From Mycolicibacterium porcinum (lineage in GTDB: Bacteria; Actinomycetota; Actinomycetes; Mycobacteriales; Mycobacteriaceae): 64,000 nucleotides of DNA. Position numbers and translations under genes: made by a program. The stretch is from assembly GCA_001942045.1 (NCBI GenBank), contig MSTD01000008.1, positions 85,643 through 149,642 on the forward strand, read 5' to 3'. The notes under the pieces were generated by a model. The model saw only the letters and a program-made list of their open reading frames with translations, made no database searches and was not told the DNA's origin. Numbering within the stretch: the first letter of the stretch is position 1; every line of letters starts with the position of its first letter. Positions 27,538-35,649 of this stretch are shown piece by piece.

Positions 27538-28553
27538 GTCACGGCCTTTCGCCGCATCAACCACAGGAAGAACGGCCCGCCGGCGAGCGCGGTCAGGATC
27601 CCCACCGGCAGTTCCTCCGGCGCGGCCACGGTCCGGGCCACGATGTCGCACAGCACCAGGAACGCCGCGCCCAGCAAGGCCGCGGCGGGCAGCGCCCGGC
27701 GATGATCGGCACCCACCAGCAGCCGCACCACGTGCGGCATGATCAGCCCGACGAACCCGATCGTCCCGCTGACCGCGACCATGGCCCCGACCATGAGCGC
27801 CACGACGACGAACATCCCGGCCCGGAAGCGATGGACATCGAGCCCGAGCGACGCGGCGGCCTCCTCACCGGTGTAGAGCAGGTTCAACGACCGGGTGAAG
27901 GCCAGCAGCACCACCACGCCCAGGATCACCGCCACCGCGGGCACCCAGACCATGCGCCAGGTGGCACCGCCCAGGCCGCCGAGCATCCACCGCACAGCCG
28001 CCTGCGTCTTGTGCGGATCGTCAGAGGTGACGATCAGCAGACTGGCCACCGCGGACAGCACTTCGGCCACCGCGACGCCGGCCAGGATCAACCGCGCCGT
28101 CGTCATCCGCCCACCAGAGCGGGCCAGAAAGTACACCGCGATGAGGGCGAGGAAGGCTCCGAGGAAGGCCGCCAGCGGCACGGTGAACACTTGAAACGCA
28201 CCGGCGCCGAACACCAGGATCACCACGGCACCGACCGATGCCCCGGAGGAGACACCCAGCAGCATCGGATCGGCGAGCGGGTTGCGCACCACCGCCTGCA
28301 ACGCCATCCCGCACGCCGCCAGGCCGGCGCCCACCACGGCGCCCAGCACCACCCGGGGCAGCCGGGCGTCGAGCACGATGGATTCCCTTACCGCAGGCCA
28401 ACTCTGATCGACCAGGCCCGGGTGAACGGCGTGCGTCACGATGGCCCATACCTGTCCCGGCGGGATCGACACCGAACCGATGGCGACACCGGCGGTCATC
28501 GCCGCGAGCAGCAACCCGGCCAGCGCGGCGAGGGTCAGCCGATAGGGCATCAC
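27534..28553 (-). CDS. ABC importer permease (FecCD/BtuC family)
   Basis: 339-aa FecCD-type permease with about 9-10 membrane segments. The family blocks RLPRVVLGAVVGAGLAACGM, NPLADPMLLGVSSGASVGAV and GTIGFVGLIMPHVVRLLVG are clear. GTG 28553 overlaps the stop of the binding protein (GTGA); the ATG right after it is an alternative. Part of a four-gene operon (binding protein, permease, ATPase, FhuF-like protein). Confidence 0.93.
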   Translation of the reverse strand: MMPYRLTLAALAGLLLAAMTAGVAIGSVSIPPGQVWAIVTHAVHPGLVDQSWPAVRESIVLDARLPRVVLGAVVGAGLAACGMALQAVVRNPLADPMLLGVSSGASVGAVVILVFGAGAFQVFTVPLAAFLGAFLALIAVYFLARSGGRMTTARLILAGVAVAEVLSAVASLLIVTSDDPHKTQAAVRWMLGGLGGATWRMVWVPAVAVILGVVVLLAFTRSLNLLYTGEEAAASLGLDVHRFRAGMFVVVALMVGAMVAVSGTIGFVGLIMPHVVRLLVGADHRRALPAAALLGAAFLVLCDIVARTVAAPEELPVGILTALAGGPFFLWLMRRKAVT

Positions 28554-29533
28554 ACAAACCGGTCCGGGTGCAGTTGCCGGGCCAGGGCGTCCACCGCCCG
28601 ACCCACCCGCACGCCGACCACCACCGAGGACAACGGGAGCACCGCGAACCGTTGTTGTGCGACCGCCGGAACATGCTGCAGCAGAGGATGTTCGGTCAGG
28701 AATCGCTTCTTGTCGGCGACCGGCTGGTCTCCGTAGTCGTAGATCACGATGACCTCAGGTTCCCGCTCGGCGAACTGCTCGAAGGACACATCGCCCCACA
28801 CCTTGGGGACATCGGCGAACACGTTGACGCCACCGGCGGCCTCGATCATCAGGTTGCCGATGCCCTTGCCGCCCGAGGTGAACACGGTCGCCTCGCCACT
28901 GTCGTAGACCGCGACCCGTAAGGGCTTCACGCCACGCAGCTTCGACTCTGACCGGCCCAGCTCCCGATGCAGTTTCTCGATCTGCTGCTCGGCGCGGTCC
29001 GCGACACCGAATATCGTTCCGATATTTCGGATTTCGTCATCGACGGTGGACATCGTGACGGGATCGGGTCGGCAGTCCTCGATGTTGAGGTAGGTGTGCA
29101 CCCCGGCGTCGGCCAGGCGTTGCCTGCCCCTGCCCTCCTTCTCGTCGAACGCGCTGTCCCAGCCGCCGTAGACGAAATCGGGTTCGACGGCCAGCAGCGA
29201 TTCGTACGACGGGTATTCGTCGGCCAGCACGGGAACGGTGTCGTAGGCGGCCTGGTACTCGGGCAGGATCTGGTCGTCGAGGTAGGAGGTGCCGACCATG
29301 GATCGTTCGAGCCCCAGCGCCAGCAGCGTCTCGATCGCGTGCTGGTTGAGGGCGACCGCGCGGTCCGGCGGCCGGTCATAAGTGGTGCTGACGCCGCAAT
29401 TGTCCACGGTGACCGGGAATCCCGGCGGGGCGTCGCCTTGGGTCTCGGGCGCCGCGGTCGAGGCACACCCCGAGACCAGTAGCGCCGACGCCAGACCGAC
29501 GATCAGCCAACGAGCAGCCATGGGCGTACCCAT
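28550..29533 (-). CDS. ABC importer binding lipoprotein (FecB/BtuF-like)
   Basis: 327-aa lipoprotein (lipobox LLVSGC) of the type III solute-binding fold used for siderophores and cobalamin. Typical parts: VTVDNCGVSTTYDRPPDRAV, LLALGLERSMVGTS, LLAVEPDFVYGG and FAEREPEVIVIYDYGD. ATG 29533 has GGAG only 3 nt upstream; ATG 29521 is an alternative. First gene of the operon, about 40 nt after a cobalamin riboswitch, so corrinoid is the best-supported ligand. Confidence 0.9.
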   Translation of the reverse strand: MGTPMAARWLIVGLASALLVSGCASTAAPETQGDAPPGFPVTVDNCGVSTTYDRPPDRAVALNQHAIETLLALGLERSMVGTSYLDDQILPEYQAAYDTVPVLADEYPSYESLLAVEPDFVYGGWDSAFDEKEGRGRQRLADAGVHTYLNIEDCRPDPVTMSTVDDEIRNIGTIFGVADRAEQQIEKLHRELGRSESKLRGVKPLRVAVYDSGEATVFTSGGKGIGNLMIEAAGGVNVFADVPKVWGDVSFEQFAEREPEVIVIYDYGDQPVADKKRFLTEHPLLQHVPAVAQQRFAVLPLSSVVVGVRVGRAVDALARQLHPDRFV

Positions 29534-29564
29534 CCTCTCCGGGGAGATCCGCCCCAGTACGTGC

Positions 29565-29650
29565 GAGGTGGCGACTGCGGTGTGTATCTGGCTCTACAGT
29601 GGCGGGACCGCGCCGGATTCACACCGGCTTCCACGATCCGCAGTCGCTCT
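29565..29650 (-). promoter_or_regulatory. Cobalamin riboswitch 1 (compact)
   Basis: On the minus strand the conserved core GGAAGCCGGTGTGAATCCGG followed by CGCGGTCCCGCCACTGT is a textbook cobalamin element, then GAGCCAGATAC as B12 box. The outer stem GACTGCGG / CCGCAGTC (29573-29580 with 29638-29645) is perfect over 8 bp. It is short, without the optional side arms. It precedes the FecB/BtuF-like operon and begins only 24 nt after the rpsR2 stop. Confidence 0.88.
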
Positions 29651-29668
29651 ATCGCCGTCGATCGTAGG

Positions 29669-29932
29669 TCAAGCCGGCCCGACCACCGGCAGCAGCGCCA
29701 TCTCCCTGGCGTTCTTGATCGCCGTGGCGACCTGCCGCTGCTGCTGAGGAGTGAGCCCGGTGATGCGCCGGGACCGGATCTTGCCCCGCTCGCTGATGAA
29801 GGTGCGCAGCAAGTGGACGTCCTTGTAGTCGACCTCTGTGACCCCGAGGGCGGTCAGCTGATTGCGCCTCGGCTTCTTGAGGTCGGTGACCGGCGGGCGC
29901 TTCTTGGCGTTCTTCCGCGAATTCGCCGCCAT
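29669..29932 (-). CDS. rpsR2: Ribosomal protein S18, cysteine-free (C-minus) paralog
   Basis: 87-aa S18 of the small subunit. It contains no cysteine, so it is the zinc-independent version that replaces the zinc-binding S18 when zinc runs out. Typical S18 blocks: [19 protein letters not shown] and [23 protein letters not shown] 29932 overlaps the S14 stop (TGATG). Last of four ribosomal genes; the cobalamin-riboswitch leader follows directly. Confidence 0.96.
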   Translation of the reverse strand: MAANSRKNAKKRPPVTDLKKPRRNQLTALGVTEVDYKDVHLLRTFISERGKIRSRRITGLTPQQQRQVATAIKNAREMALLPVVGPA

Positions 29933-30237
29933 CACCAGCTCGACTTCCGCACGCCCGGCAGCTCACCGCGGTGCGCCATCTCGCGCACCCGGACCCGCGA
30001 CAGCCCGAACTTGCGCAGATGCCCGCGCGGGCGGCCGTCGACCGAGTCTCGGTTGCGCAGCCGCACCGGGCTCGAATCACGCGGCAGCCGTTGCAGCGCC
30101 GAGACCGCTGCGGCTCGCTGCTCACGGGTGCTGGCCGGATTGCGGATCGCCTCTTTGAGCTCGGCCCGCCGTTCGGCGTAGCGCTCGACGAGTTTCCGGC
30201 GCTGCTCGTTCTTGACGATCTTGGATCGCTTGGCCAT
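29932..30237 (-). CDS. rpsN2: Ribosomal protein S14, cysteine-free (C-minus) paralog
   Basis: 101-aa S14. The long form without any CxxC zinc motif: [20 protein letters not shown] at the start, [20 protein letters not shown] and [20 protein letters not shown] later. ATG 30237 overlaps the L33 stop (TGATG). Third gene of the Zur-box operon. Confidence 0.97.
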   Translation of the reverse strand: MAKRSKIVKNEQRRKLVERYAERRAELKEAIRNPASTREQRAAAVSALQRLPRDSSPVRLRNRDSVDGRPRGHLRKFGLSRVRVREMAHRGELPGVRKSSW

Positions 30238-30401
30238 CAGCGCTCCTCGCGGAAGTCGACGTGGCGGCGGATCACCGGGTCGTACTTGCGCAGCACGATC
30301 CGGTCCGGGTCGTTGCGCCGGTTCTTTCGGGTGACGTAGGTGTACCCGGTCCCCGCGGTCGATCGCAGTTTCACGATCGGCCGGATGTCGGTGCTGGCCA
30401 T
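30237..30401 (-). CDS. rpmG2: Ribosomal protein L33, cysteine-free (C-minus) paralog
   Basis: 54 aa: starts [20 protein letters not shown], continues [20 protein letters not shown] and ends HVDFREER. It has none of the four zinc cysteines of ordinary L33. ATG 30401 overlaps the L28 stop (TGATG) and its own stop overlaps the S14 start in the same way. Confidence 0.95.
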   Translation of the reverse strand: MASTDIRPIVKLRSTAGTGYTYVTRKNRRNDPDRIVLRKYDPVIRRHVDFREER

Positions 30402-30637
30402 CAGATCTTCTCCCCTGCGCTACGCAGCCGTGCCACCACGGCTTCGATGCCGTCGCGGTCGATCACCTTGATTCCCTTGGCGCTGACCCGAAGCCGGATG
30501 CGGCGGCCCTCGGTGGGCAGGTAGTAGGTCTTGGTCTGGATGTTGGGGTTCCAGCGGCGGCGACTGCGCTTGTGCGAGTGCGACACCGTGTTGCCGAACC
30601 CGGGCGAGCGCCCGGTGACTTGGCAGTGGGCAGACAT
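30401..30637 (-). CDS. rpmB2: Ribosomal protein L28, C-minus paralog
   Basis: 78-aa L28 with one single cysteine (C5), so it cannot form the four-cysteine zinc site. Family blocks: [37 protein letters not shown]. First gene of the L28-L33-S14-S18 operon, with AAGGAG-type sequence upstream and the Zur box 34 bp before the ATG at 30637. Confidence 0.96.
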   Translation of the reverse strand: MSAHCQVTGRSPGFGNTVSHSHKRSRRRWNPNIQTKTYYLPTEGRRIRLRVSAKGIKVIDRDGIEAVVARLRSAGEKI

Positions 30638-30670
30638 GGGTCTCCTTCGGATGGGGTAGCCTCACGATAA

Positions 30671-30685
30671 TGATAATCGTTTTCA
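30671..30685. promoter_or_regulatory. Zur box 3 (TGATAATCGTTTTCA)
   Basis: Differs from the site at 18520 at one base. It lies in the 72 bp between the divergent L28-L33-S14-S18 operon and the Mrf-like/L31 operon, so one site can control both. Confidence 0.9.
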
Positions 30686-30709
30686 ACACCAACTCGGTTG
30701 GGAGGTACG

Positions 30710-31888
30710 GTGCGAACCCCTGTGGTGCTGATCGCCGGTCAAGGTGACAGCGACGGCGTAGCGGAAGAACTGGGCCGCAGGCCGGGAACGGTGCTGGTGC
30801 GCCACACCTTTGACGGTCAGGTGGTGCTGCGGACCGTGTCCGACGGCGGCGGCACATCCGACCTCGCGCTCGAGCTGGCCCACGGGTGTGTGTCCTGCAC
30901 GGTGCGCGACGACCTGCTGATCCTGTTGCGGCGCCTGCACCGGCGCAGCGACGTGGAGCGCATCGTCGTGCAGTTGATGCCCTGGCTGGAGGCCGAGCCC
31001 GTGTGCTGGGCCATCAACACCATCCGGGTCCACGTCGGCCCCGGCTACGTCGACGGGCCGGCGGCCCGCGACGTCGAGATCGAGGCAGTGATCGCAACCC
31101 TGGACGCCAGTGTCTGGCTGCAACAGTCCGTCGGCGACGAGGAACTGCCCGACGGACGCACCGTCGCCCAGGTGGTCGTCGGGCAGGCCGAGTTCGCCGA
31201 CATGCTGGTGCTCAACGAGCCCGACGCCACCACCCTCGCCGTGCTGCGCCGACTCGCTCCCCGCGCCCGCATCACCGTGGGCCTCGACCGGGTCGAACTC
31301 GGGCTGGCACATCTGGAACCGAACAGCCGACGCGGGCGCACCGCGACACCGCACGATCCGCTCTTGGCCGGCGAACCACCGCTGGAACCCGACGACGAGG
31401 TCATCATCGTCGAATTCGCCGCGCGCCGGCCGTTTCACCCGATGCGCCTGCACGACGCGGTCGATCACCTGCTAGACGGCGTGGTGCGCACCCGCGGGCG
31501 CGCCTGGCTGGCCAACCGCCCCGCCGACGTCATGTGGATCGAATCTGCGGGCGGCGGAATGCATTTCAGCAACGCCGGCAAATGGCTGGCGGCCATGGAC
31601 GCCACCGAACGGGCCTACACCGATCCGGAACGGCTGGCGATCGCCGCGATCGACTGGCACCACCAGTTCGGTGATCGCCACATCTCGCTGACCGTGCTGG
31701 TCTGCGGCGCCCGGCCCGGCGCGGTCATCGAGGCACTGCGCGGCGCGCTGCTCACCGACGACGAACTGGCCCGGCCCGACGAGTGGGCCCACTATCCCGA
31801 CCCGTTCGGGGATTGGCACGAAGAACCCTGCCAGCCCGGAATCGACGAACCCGCGACATCCGCCTACACAGAAGGGGAAACCCAGTGA
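30710..31888 (+). CDS. mrf: Degenerate COG0523 protein, Mrf-like ribosome-hibernation factor
   Basis: 392 aa of COG0523 architecture without a working GTPase site: where the intact paralog at 18547 has GFLGAGKTT, this one has [10 protein letters not shown]. The metal motif is GC60-VSC63 rather than CxCC. The C-terminal CobW domain is kept ([12 protein letters not shown]). Its place next to the C-minus ribosomal operon and in one transcript with L31 matches the mycobacterial MPY recruitment factor Mrf, which helps the hibernation factor MPY onto zinc-free ribosomes; the name rests on position and type. GTG 30710 has GGAGG 4 nt upstream. Confidence 0.82.
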   Translation: MRTPVVLIAGQGDSDGVAEELGRRPGTVLVRHTFDGQVVLRTVSDGGGTSDLALELAHGCVSCTVRDDLLILLRRLHRRSDVERIVVQLMPWLEAEPVCWAINTIRVHVGPGYVDGPAARDVEIEAVIATLDASVWLQQSVGDEELPDGRTVAQVVVGQAEFADMLVLNEPDATTLAVLRRLAPRARITVGLDRVELGLAHLEPNSRRGRTATPHDPLLAGEPPLEPDDEVIIVEFAARRPFHPMRLHDAVDHLLDGVVRTRGRAWLANRPADVMWIESAGGGMHFSNAGKWLAAMDATERAYTDPERLAIAAIDWHHQFGDRHISLTVLVCGARPGAVIEALRGALLTDDELARPDEWAHYPDPFGDWHEEPCQPGIDEPATSAYTEGETQ

Positions 31889-32148
31889 AACCCGACATCC
31901 ACCCCGACTATCACCCCGTGGTGTTCCAGGACGCCGCGACCGGCACCCAGTTCCTCACCCGGTCGACGGCCACCAGTGACCGGACCATCGAATGGCCCAC
32001 CCCCGACGGGAACCAGACGTATCCGCTGATCGTCGTCGATGTCACCAGCGACTCACATCCGTTCTGGACCGGCTCGGCCCGGCACATCGACTCCGCCGGA
32101 CAGGTGGAGAAGTTCCGGCGGCGGTATGGGCAGACCACCCGGAATTAG
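31885..32148 (+). CDS. rpmE2: Ribosomal protein L31 type B, cysteine-free
   Basis: 87 aa: [20 protein letters not shown], the FLTRST block and SHPFWTG are the L31B signature; no cysteine is present, so it is the zinc-independent form. GTG 31885 overlaps the stop of the Mrf-like gene by 4 nt. Completes the set of alternative ribosomal proteins under Zur box 3. Confidence 0.96.
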   Translation: MKPDIHPDYHPVVFQDAATGTQFLTRSTATSDRTIEWPTPDGNQTYPLIVVDVTSDSHPFWTGSARHIDSAGQVEKFRRRYGQTTRN

Positions 32149-32249
32149 CGCATCCGGCACGGGCAACGGGTCGTTAAGCTGACCGTTGCTCATGCTGGTC
32201 GTGTGCCGTGACTGTCCGCACGCGCCCAGATTTTCGTAAGGGGGGCGCA

Positions 32250-32300
32250 GTGAAACGCGGCATCGTCGGGAAGCGCATTGTGGTGGGGGTGTATCGGTGA
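32250..32300 (+). CDS. Leader mini-ORF 1 (16 aa)
   Basis: GTG at 32250 has AAGGGGGG about 5 nt upstream, the best ribosome-binding site in this region. The peptide is MKRGIVGKRIVVGVYR and its stop overlaps the GTG of the membrane-protein gene at 32297 (GTGA). That gene has no ribosome-binding site of its own, so its translation is probably coupled to this mini-ORF. The second paralog has the same arrangement. Confidence 0.55.
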   Translation: MKRGIVGKRIVVGVYR

Positions 32301-33391
32301 GCCTGCCGCCGCCACCTCCTGGTTCGATGCCGAGCGGGTACCCGGGGCATGGGTTTCCACTACAGCCTCAGCCTCCCAAGCGCGGCAATGGCTGGAAGTG
32401 GGCCCTCGGCGGTGTGGCCATTCTTGCCGTCATCGGGGTGACCGCCGCGGTGACGGTGGCGGTGGTCAAAACGAGCGACGGCGGTGGACCTGATTCCCCG
32501 ACGGCGACGCCTTCCACCGCGTCGGCGAGCACGGTGACGCATCCCGATATTGCCAGCGCCAACGACACCGGCCCGGTTGCTGTGATCCTTGAGGACCCGT
32601 CGTGTGCCACGCGATATCCCGTTTTGAGCACGTTCGAGAGCCGGACCAAGAACGGCTGGGACAAGCGCGATCCGAAGCTCGCCGCGCCGGACTGGACGCC
32701 CGAGGTTCGTAGCCAGTATGAGGCCGCAGGGCAGGCATTCCGAGATGCCGCTGATCAAATCATTCCCTCTGCGAAACTGACCCCACACCGGGGCATGCGG
32801 CAACTCTATGAACAGTTCATCGCTTACGCACGGGAGTATGCCGACAGCATCCCCGCCTATACTCCAGTCGACAACCAATTGGCATTGGCGACGATCAGCG
32901 CATCCGACGCCATAGATCGGATATGCGCGGCGATAGGGTACGGTTCAGCGGCAGCCAGAGGGCCGTTGGTACCGGCACTGCAGACGCCGTCAGAGGTTGC
33001 ACCGGTGCGCGATCCTGACGACGCCGAAAAACTACTGGACGAGCCGAATCCGGTCTGCCCGGAATGGGACTCCGCGCTAGAGCATTTCTTAGCCACCAGT
33101 GAGCCCTGGCGCGCGACAAACCCGGACAGCCCTCGTGCTGAATGGTCGTCGGAACAAGAAAAGGCTACCGACGAAGCAGTTCCCGCGATGAGGCTGTTCA
33201 ATACACAATTGTCTTCGTTTGGGCGGCAAAGTGAGAATCCGACCCTGCGAGATCTCGCGAACCTCGCCGTCCAATACCGGCAGGCATATTTGGAATCGAT
33301 CCCCACCTACACTCCGGCCGACAAATACCTTGTGGACGCCTCGATTCGTATCTCAAGCTTGGTTGCCGCCGCGTGCCGAGCGTTGGGATAA
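32297..33391 (+). CDS. Membrane-anchored protein with internal duplication, paralog 1
   Basis: 364 aa, family not recognised. Residues 1-34 are a Pro/Gly-rich cytoplasmic tail, about 35-57 a single membrane helix (WALGGVAILAVIGVTAAVTV), then a Thr/Ser/Pro linker and an exported region. This region consists of two similar units, about 101-210 and 252-360, each with an early Cys-x-Trp stretch, a block like YADSIPAYTPVDNQLALATI, and a final Cys (C210, C360). The four cysteines C103, C210, C254 and C360 suggest one disulfide per unit. 57% or more of the protein recurs in the gene downstream by eye. GC of the distal part looks lower than in neighbouring genes. GTG start coupled to a mini-ORF. Confidence 0.85.
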   Translation: MSLPPPPPGSMPSGYPGHGFPLQPQPPKRGNGWKWALGGVAILAVIGVTAAVTVAVVKTSDGGGPDSPTATPSTASASTVTHPDIASANDTGPVAVILEDPSCATRYPVLSTFESRTKNGWDKRDPKLAAPDWTPEVRSQYEAAGQAFRDAADQIIPSAKLTPHRGMRQLYEQFIAYAREYADSIPAYTPVDNQLALATISASDAIDRICAAIGYGSAAARGPLVPALQTPSEVAPVRDPDDAEKLLDEPNPVCPEWDSALEHFLATSEPWRATNPDSPRAEWSSEQEKATDEAVPAMRLFNTQLSSFGRQSENPTLRDLANLAVQYRQAYLESIPTYTPADKYLVDASIRISSLVAAACRALG

Positions 33392-33428
33392 CGACATGCA
33401 TAGTCAAGACACTGCCGGAGGTCGCGCC

Positions 33429-33476
33429 GTGAGTGGGATGAGCTGTGCAGGTGTCTACTTGGGAGTGCATAAGTGA
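33429..33476 (+). CDS. Leader mini-ORF 2 (15 aa)
   Basis: GTG at 33429 has GGAGG 7 nt upstream. The peptide is MSGMSCAGVYLGVHK and its stop overlaps the GTG of the second membrane-protein gene at 33473 (GTGA). Both mini-ORFs end in Gly-Val-aromatic/His-basic (GVYR and GVHK). The same architecture in both paralogs argues that it is used. Confidence 0.55.
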   Translation: MSGMSCAGVYLGVHK

Positions 33477-34603
33477 CAACGCCGCCGCCACCGCCAAGTT
33501 CTATGCCGCCTCCCAATGGCTTCCAGCCACCGCATAATGGGCCGGGCGGATATCCGGGACAGGGCTTCCCACTGCAGCCTCGGCCTCCGAAACACGGCAA
33601 TGGCTGGAAGTGGGCCCTCGGCGGAGTGGCCATCCTTGCGGTCGTCGCGGTTACCGCCGCGGTGACGGTGTCGATGGTCAAACCGAGCGACGGTGGTGGC
33701 TCCGGTTCCCCGACGGAGACGCATCCCACCGCCACACCGAGCAACGTGGCGCATCCGGACATTGCCAGCGCCAACGACACCGGTCCAGTTGCGGTGATCC
33801 TTGAGGACCCGTCCTGTGCGACGCAGTCGCCAGTAATAGTTGCCTACGCGAACCGGACCAAGAATGGCTGGGAAAAGCGCGACCCGGCGATGCCCGCCAG
33901 TGAGTGGACACCCGAGATTCGTGGTCAACACGAGGCCGCCGGGCAAGCGTTCCGGGATGCGGCCGATCAACTTGTTCCCTCGGCGAGATTGACCCCGCAC
34001 CGGGTCATGCGGGAGCTGTATGAACAGTTCATCGCTTACGCGCGCGCTTATGCCGACAGCATCCCGACCTATACCGCGATCGATAACAACTTGGCTGTGG
34101 CGGCAATTCACGCGTCCGATGCCATTGACCGGATATGCGCGGCGATCGCATACGGATCAGCGGCTGCCCGCGGGCCGTTGGTGCCGGCTCCGCCCGCGCC
34201 CTCAGAGGTTGCGGCGGCAGGCGATCCTGCCAACCCGCAAATGCTGTTGTCCCGGCCGAATCCAGTCTGCCCGGAATGGATCTCTGCAAAGGAGCAGTTC
34301 GGAACAAATAGTGCTCCCTGGGCGCAGATAAGTCCGGATATCCCCGGCGTTGAATGGTCACCCGAGCAACGAGAAATCAACGATAATGTGGTTCCGGTCA
34401 TGAAGCTGTTCAATACCCAACTGTCCGCGTTGGGGCGCGAAAGCCGGAATCCGACGTTGAAGGACTTCGCGGACCTGGCCGTTCAGTACCGTAAGGCCTA
34501 TTTGGAAGCGCTTCCTACATACACACCGTCCGACGATTATCTCGCGACCGCCTCGATTCGCATAGCGGCTCTCGTTGATTCCGCGTGCCGCGCACTGAGG
34601 TAA
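33473..34603 (+). CDS. Membrane-anchored protein with internal duplication, paralog 2
   Basis: 376 aa, tandem paralog of the gene at 32297: Pro-rich tail, the same membrane helix (GNGWKWALGGVAILAV), linker, and the same double unit with DIASANDTGPVAVILEDPSC and PNPVCPEW, YADSIPTYTAIDNNLAVAAI and YLEALPTYTPSDDYLATASI. No known enzymatic motif. The conserved Trp and Cys positions and the all-helical look suggest a small extracytoplasmic helical domain present four times in the two genes. The GTG start has no own ribosome-binding site and is coupled to mini-ORF 2. Confidence 0.85.
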   Translation: MTTPPPPPSSMPPPNGFQPPHNGPGGYPGQGFPLQPRPPKHGNGWKWALGGVAILAVVAVTAAVTVSMVKPSDGGGSGSPTETHPTATPSNVAHPDIASANDTGPVAVILEDPSCATQSPVIVAYANRTKNGWEKRDPAMPASEWTPEIRGQHEAAGQAFRDAADQLVPSARLTPHRVMRELYEQFIAYARAYADSIPTYTAIDNNLAVAAIHASDAIDRICAAIAYGSAAARGPLVPAPPAPSEVAAAGDPANPQMLLSRPNPVCPEWISAKEQFGTNSAPWAQISPDIPGVEWSPEQREINDNVVPVMKLFNTQLSALGRESRNPTLKDFADLAVQYRKAYLEALPTYTPSDDYLATASIRIAALVDSACRALR

Positions 34604-34713
34604 CCGCATTCAATCGGGTACCGCTGCAGGTACGAATCCGCCAAGTTGCGACAAATCCCATTCACCGTGGAAAGAACTGCCTAGCCACACATCATGAAGC
34701 TGTTCCGGCGCTC

Positions 34714-34719
34714 TAGGGT
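34714..34719 (+). promoter_or_regulatory. -10 box of leaderless MBL-fold gene
   Basis: TAGGGT, 6 nt before the ATG at 34726. Confidence 0.5.
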
Positions 34720-34725
34720 ACAGCC

Positions 34726-35649
34726 ATGCGGCTCAAGCCCGGCAGACCCGACCTGGCCCCCTATGCGCGGTACTTCGACGCGCCGGCGGCCACAGCGCAA
34801 TCCCCGGTCACCGTGACCTGGGCGGGGGTCAGCACGCTGTTGATCGATGACGGCACGTCGGCGGTACTGACCGATGGATTCTTCTCCCGGCCCGCGTTGC
34901 CGCATGTCGTCTTGGGCAAGCTGTCGCCGTCCCTGCCTCGCATCGAGGGCAGCCTGGCCCGCCTCGGCATCGAGAAGCTCGAGGCGGTGCTGCCGGTGCA
35001 CACCCACTTCGACCACGCCATGGACTCGGCCGTCGTGGCGGCACGCACCGGCGCCCGGCTGGTGGGCGGCACCTCGACGGCCCAGGTCGGCGTCGGCGGC
35101 GGTCTCGCCCCCGAGCGGATCGTCACCGTCGCCCCGGGTGAAACGGAGACCCTGGGCGCCTATGACGTCACGCTCTTCGAGTCCGAGCACTGCCCACCGG
35201 ACCGCTTCCCCGGCGTCATCACCGCGCCCGTCGTACCGCCGGTGAAGACCTCGGCGTACAAGTGCGGCGAGGCCTGGTCGACCCTGGTGCACCATCGGCT
35301 CAGTGACCGGCGCGTGCTGATCGTCGGCAGCGCCGGCGCGGTGCCGGGTGCGCTGGCCGGCCAGCACGCCGAGGTGGTCTACCTCGGGATCGGTCAACTC
35401 GGTCTGCAGTCGGAGCAGTACTTCGAGCGCTACTGGGCCGAGACCGTGCGCACGGTCGGCGCGCGCCGTGTCGTGCTGATCCATTGGGACGACTTCTTCC
35501 GACCGCTGCACAAGCCGTTGCGCGCACTGCCGTACGCCGGTGACGACCTCGACGTCTCGATGCGGATCCTGACCCGGCTGGCCGAACGCGACGGGGTCAG
35601 CCTGCACCTGCCGACCTTGTGGGAACGCGCCGATCCGTGGATCAGCTGA
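34726..35649 (+). CDS. MBL-fold metallo-hydrolase
   Basis: 307-aa metallo-beta-lactamase-fold protein. The metal motif HTHFDHAMDS (about residue 91 on) and later histidines (ESEHCPP, VLIHWDDFF) form the usual two-metal site. Likely hydrolyses an ester or phosphodiester; the substrate is unknown. Position corresponds to Rv3577 of M. tuberculosis. ATG start with a -10 box 6 nt upstream, so leaderless. Convergent with the glycerophosphodiesterase gene, overlapping by 8 nt. Confidence 0.9.
   Translation: MRLKPGRPDLAPYARYFDAPAATAQSPVTVTWAGVSTLLIDDGTSAVLTDGFFSRPALPHVVLGKLSPSLPRIEGSLARLGIEKLEAVLPVHTHFDHAMDSAVVAARTGARLVGGTSTAQVGVGGGLAPERIVTVAPGETETLGAYDVTLFESEHCPPDRFPGVITAPVVPPVKTSAYKCGEAWSTLVHHRLSDRRVLIVGSAGAVPGALAGQHAEVVYLGIGQLGLQSEQYFERYWAETVRTVGARRVVLIHWDDFFRPLHKPLRALPYAGDDLDVSMRILTRLAERDGVSLHLPTLWERADPWIS

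Noticed and set aside
26102..29533. Straight assignment of the importer as iron-siderophore transport
   Set aside because: Homology alone cannot separate it from cobalamin import, and the leader riboswitch favours corrinoid; no iron box was found.
32297..34603. Defence or toxin-antitoxin system as explanation for the tandem paralogs
   Set aside because: No nuclease, NTPase, deaminase or antitoxin-like DNA-binding motif; single-pass exported architecture instead.
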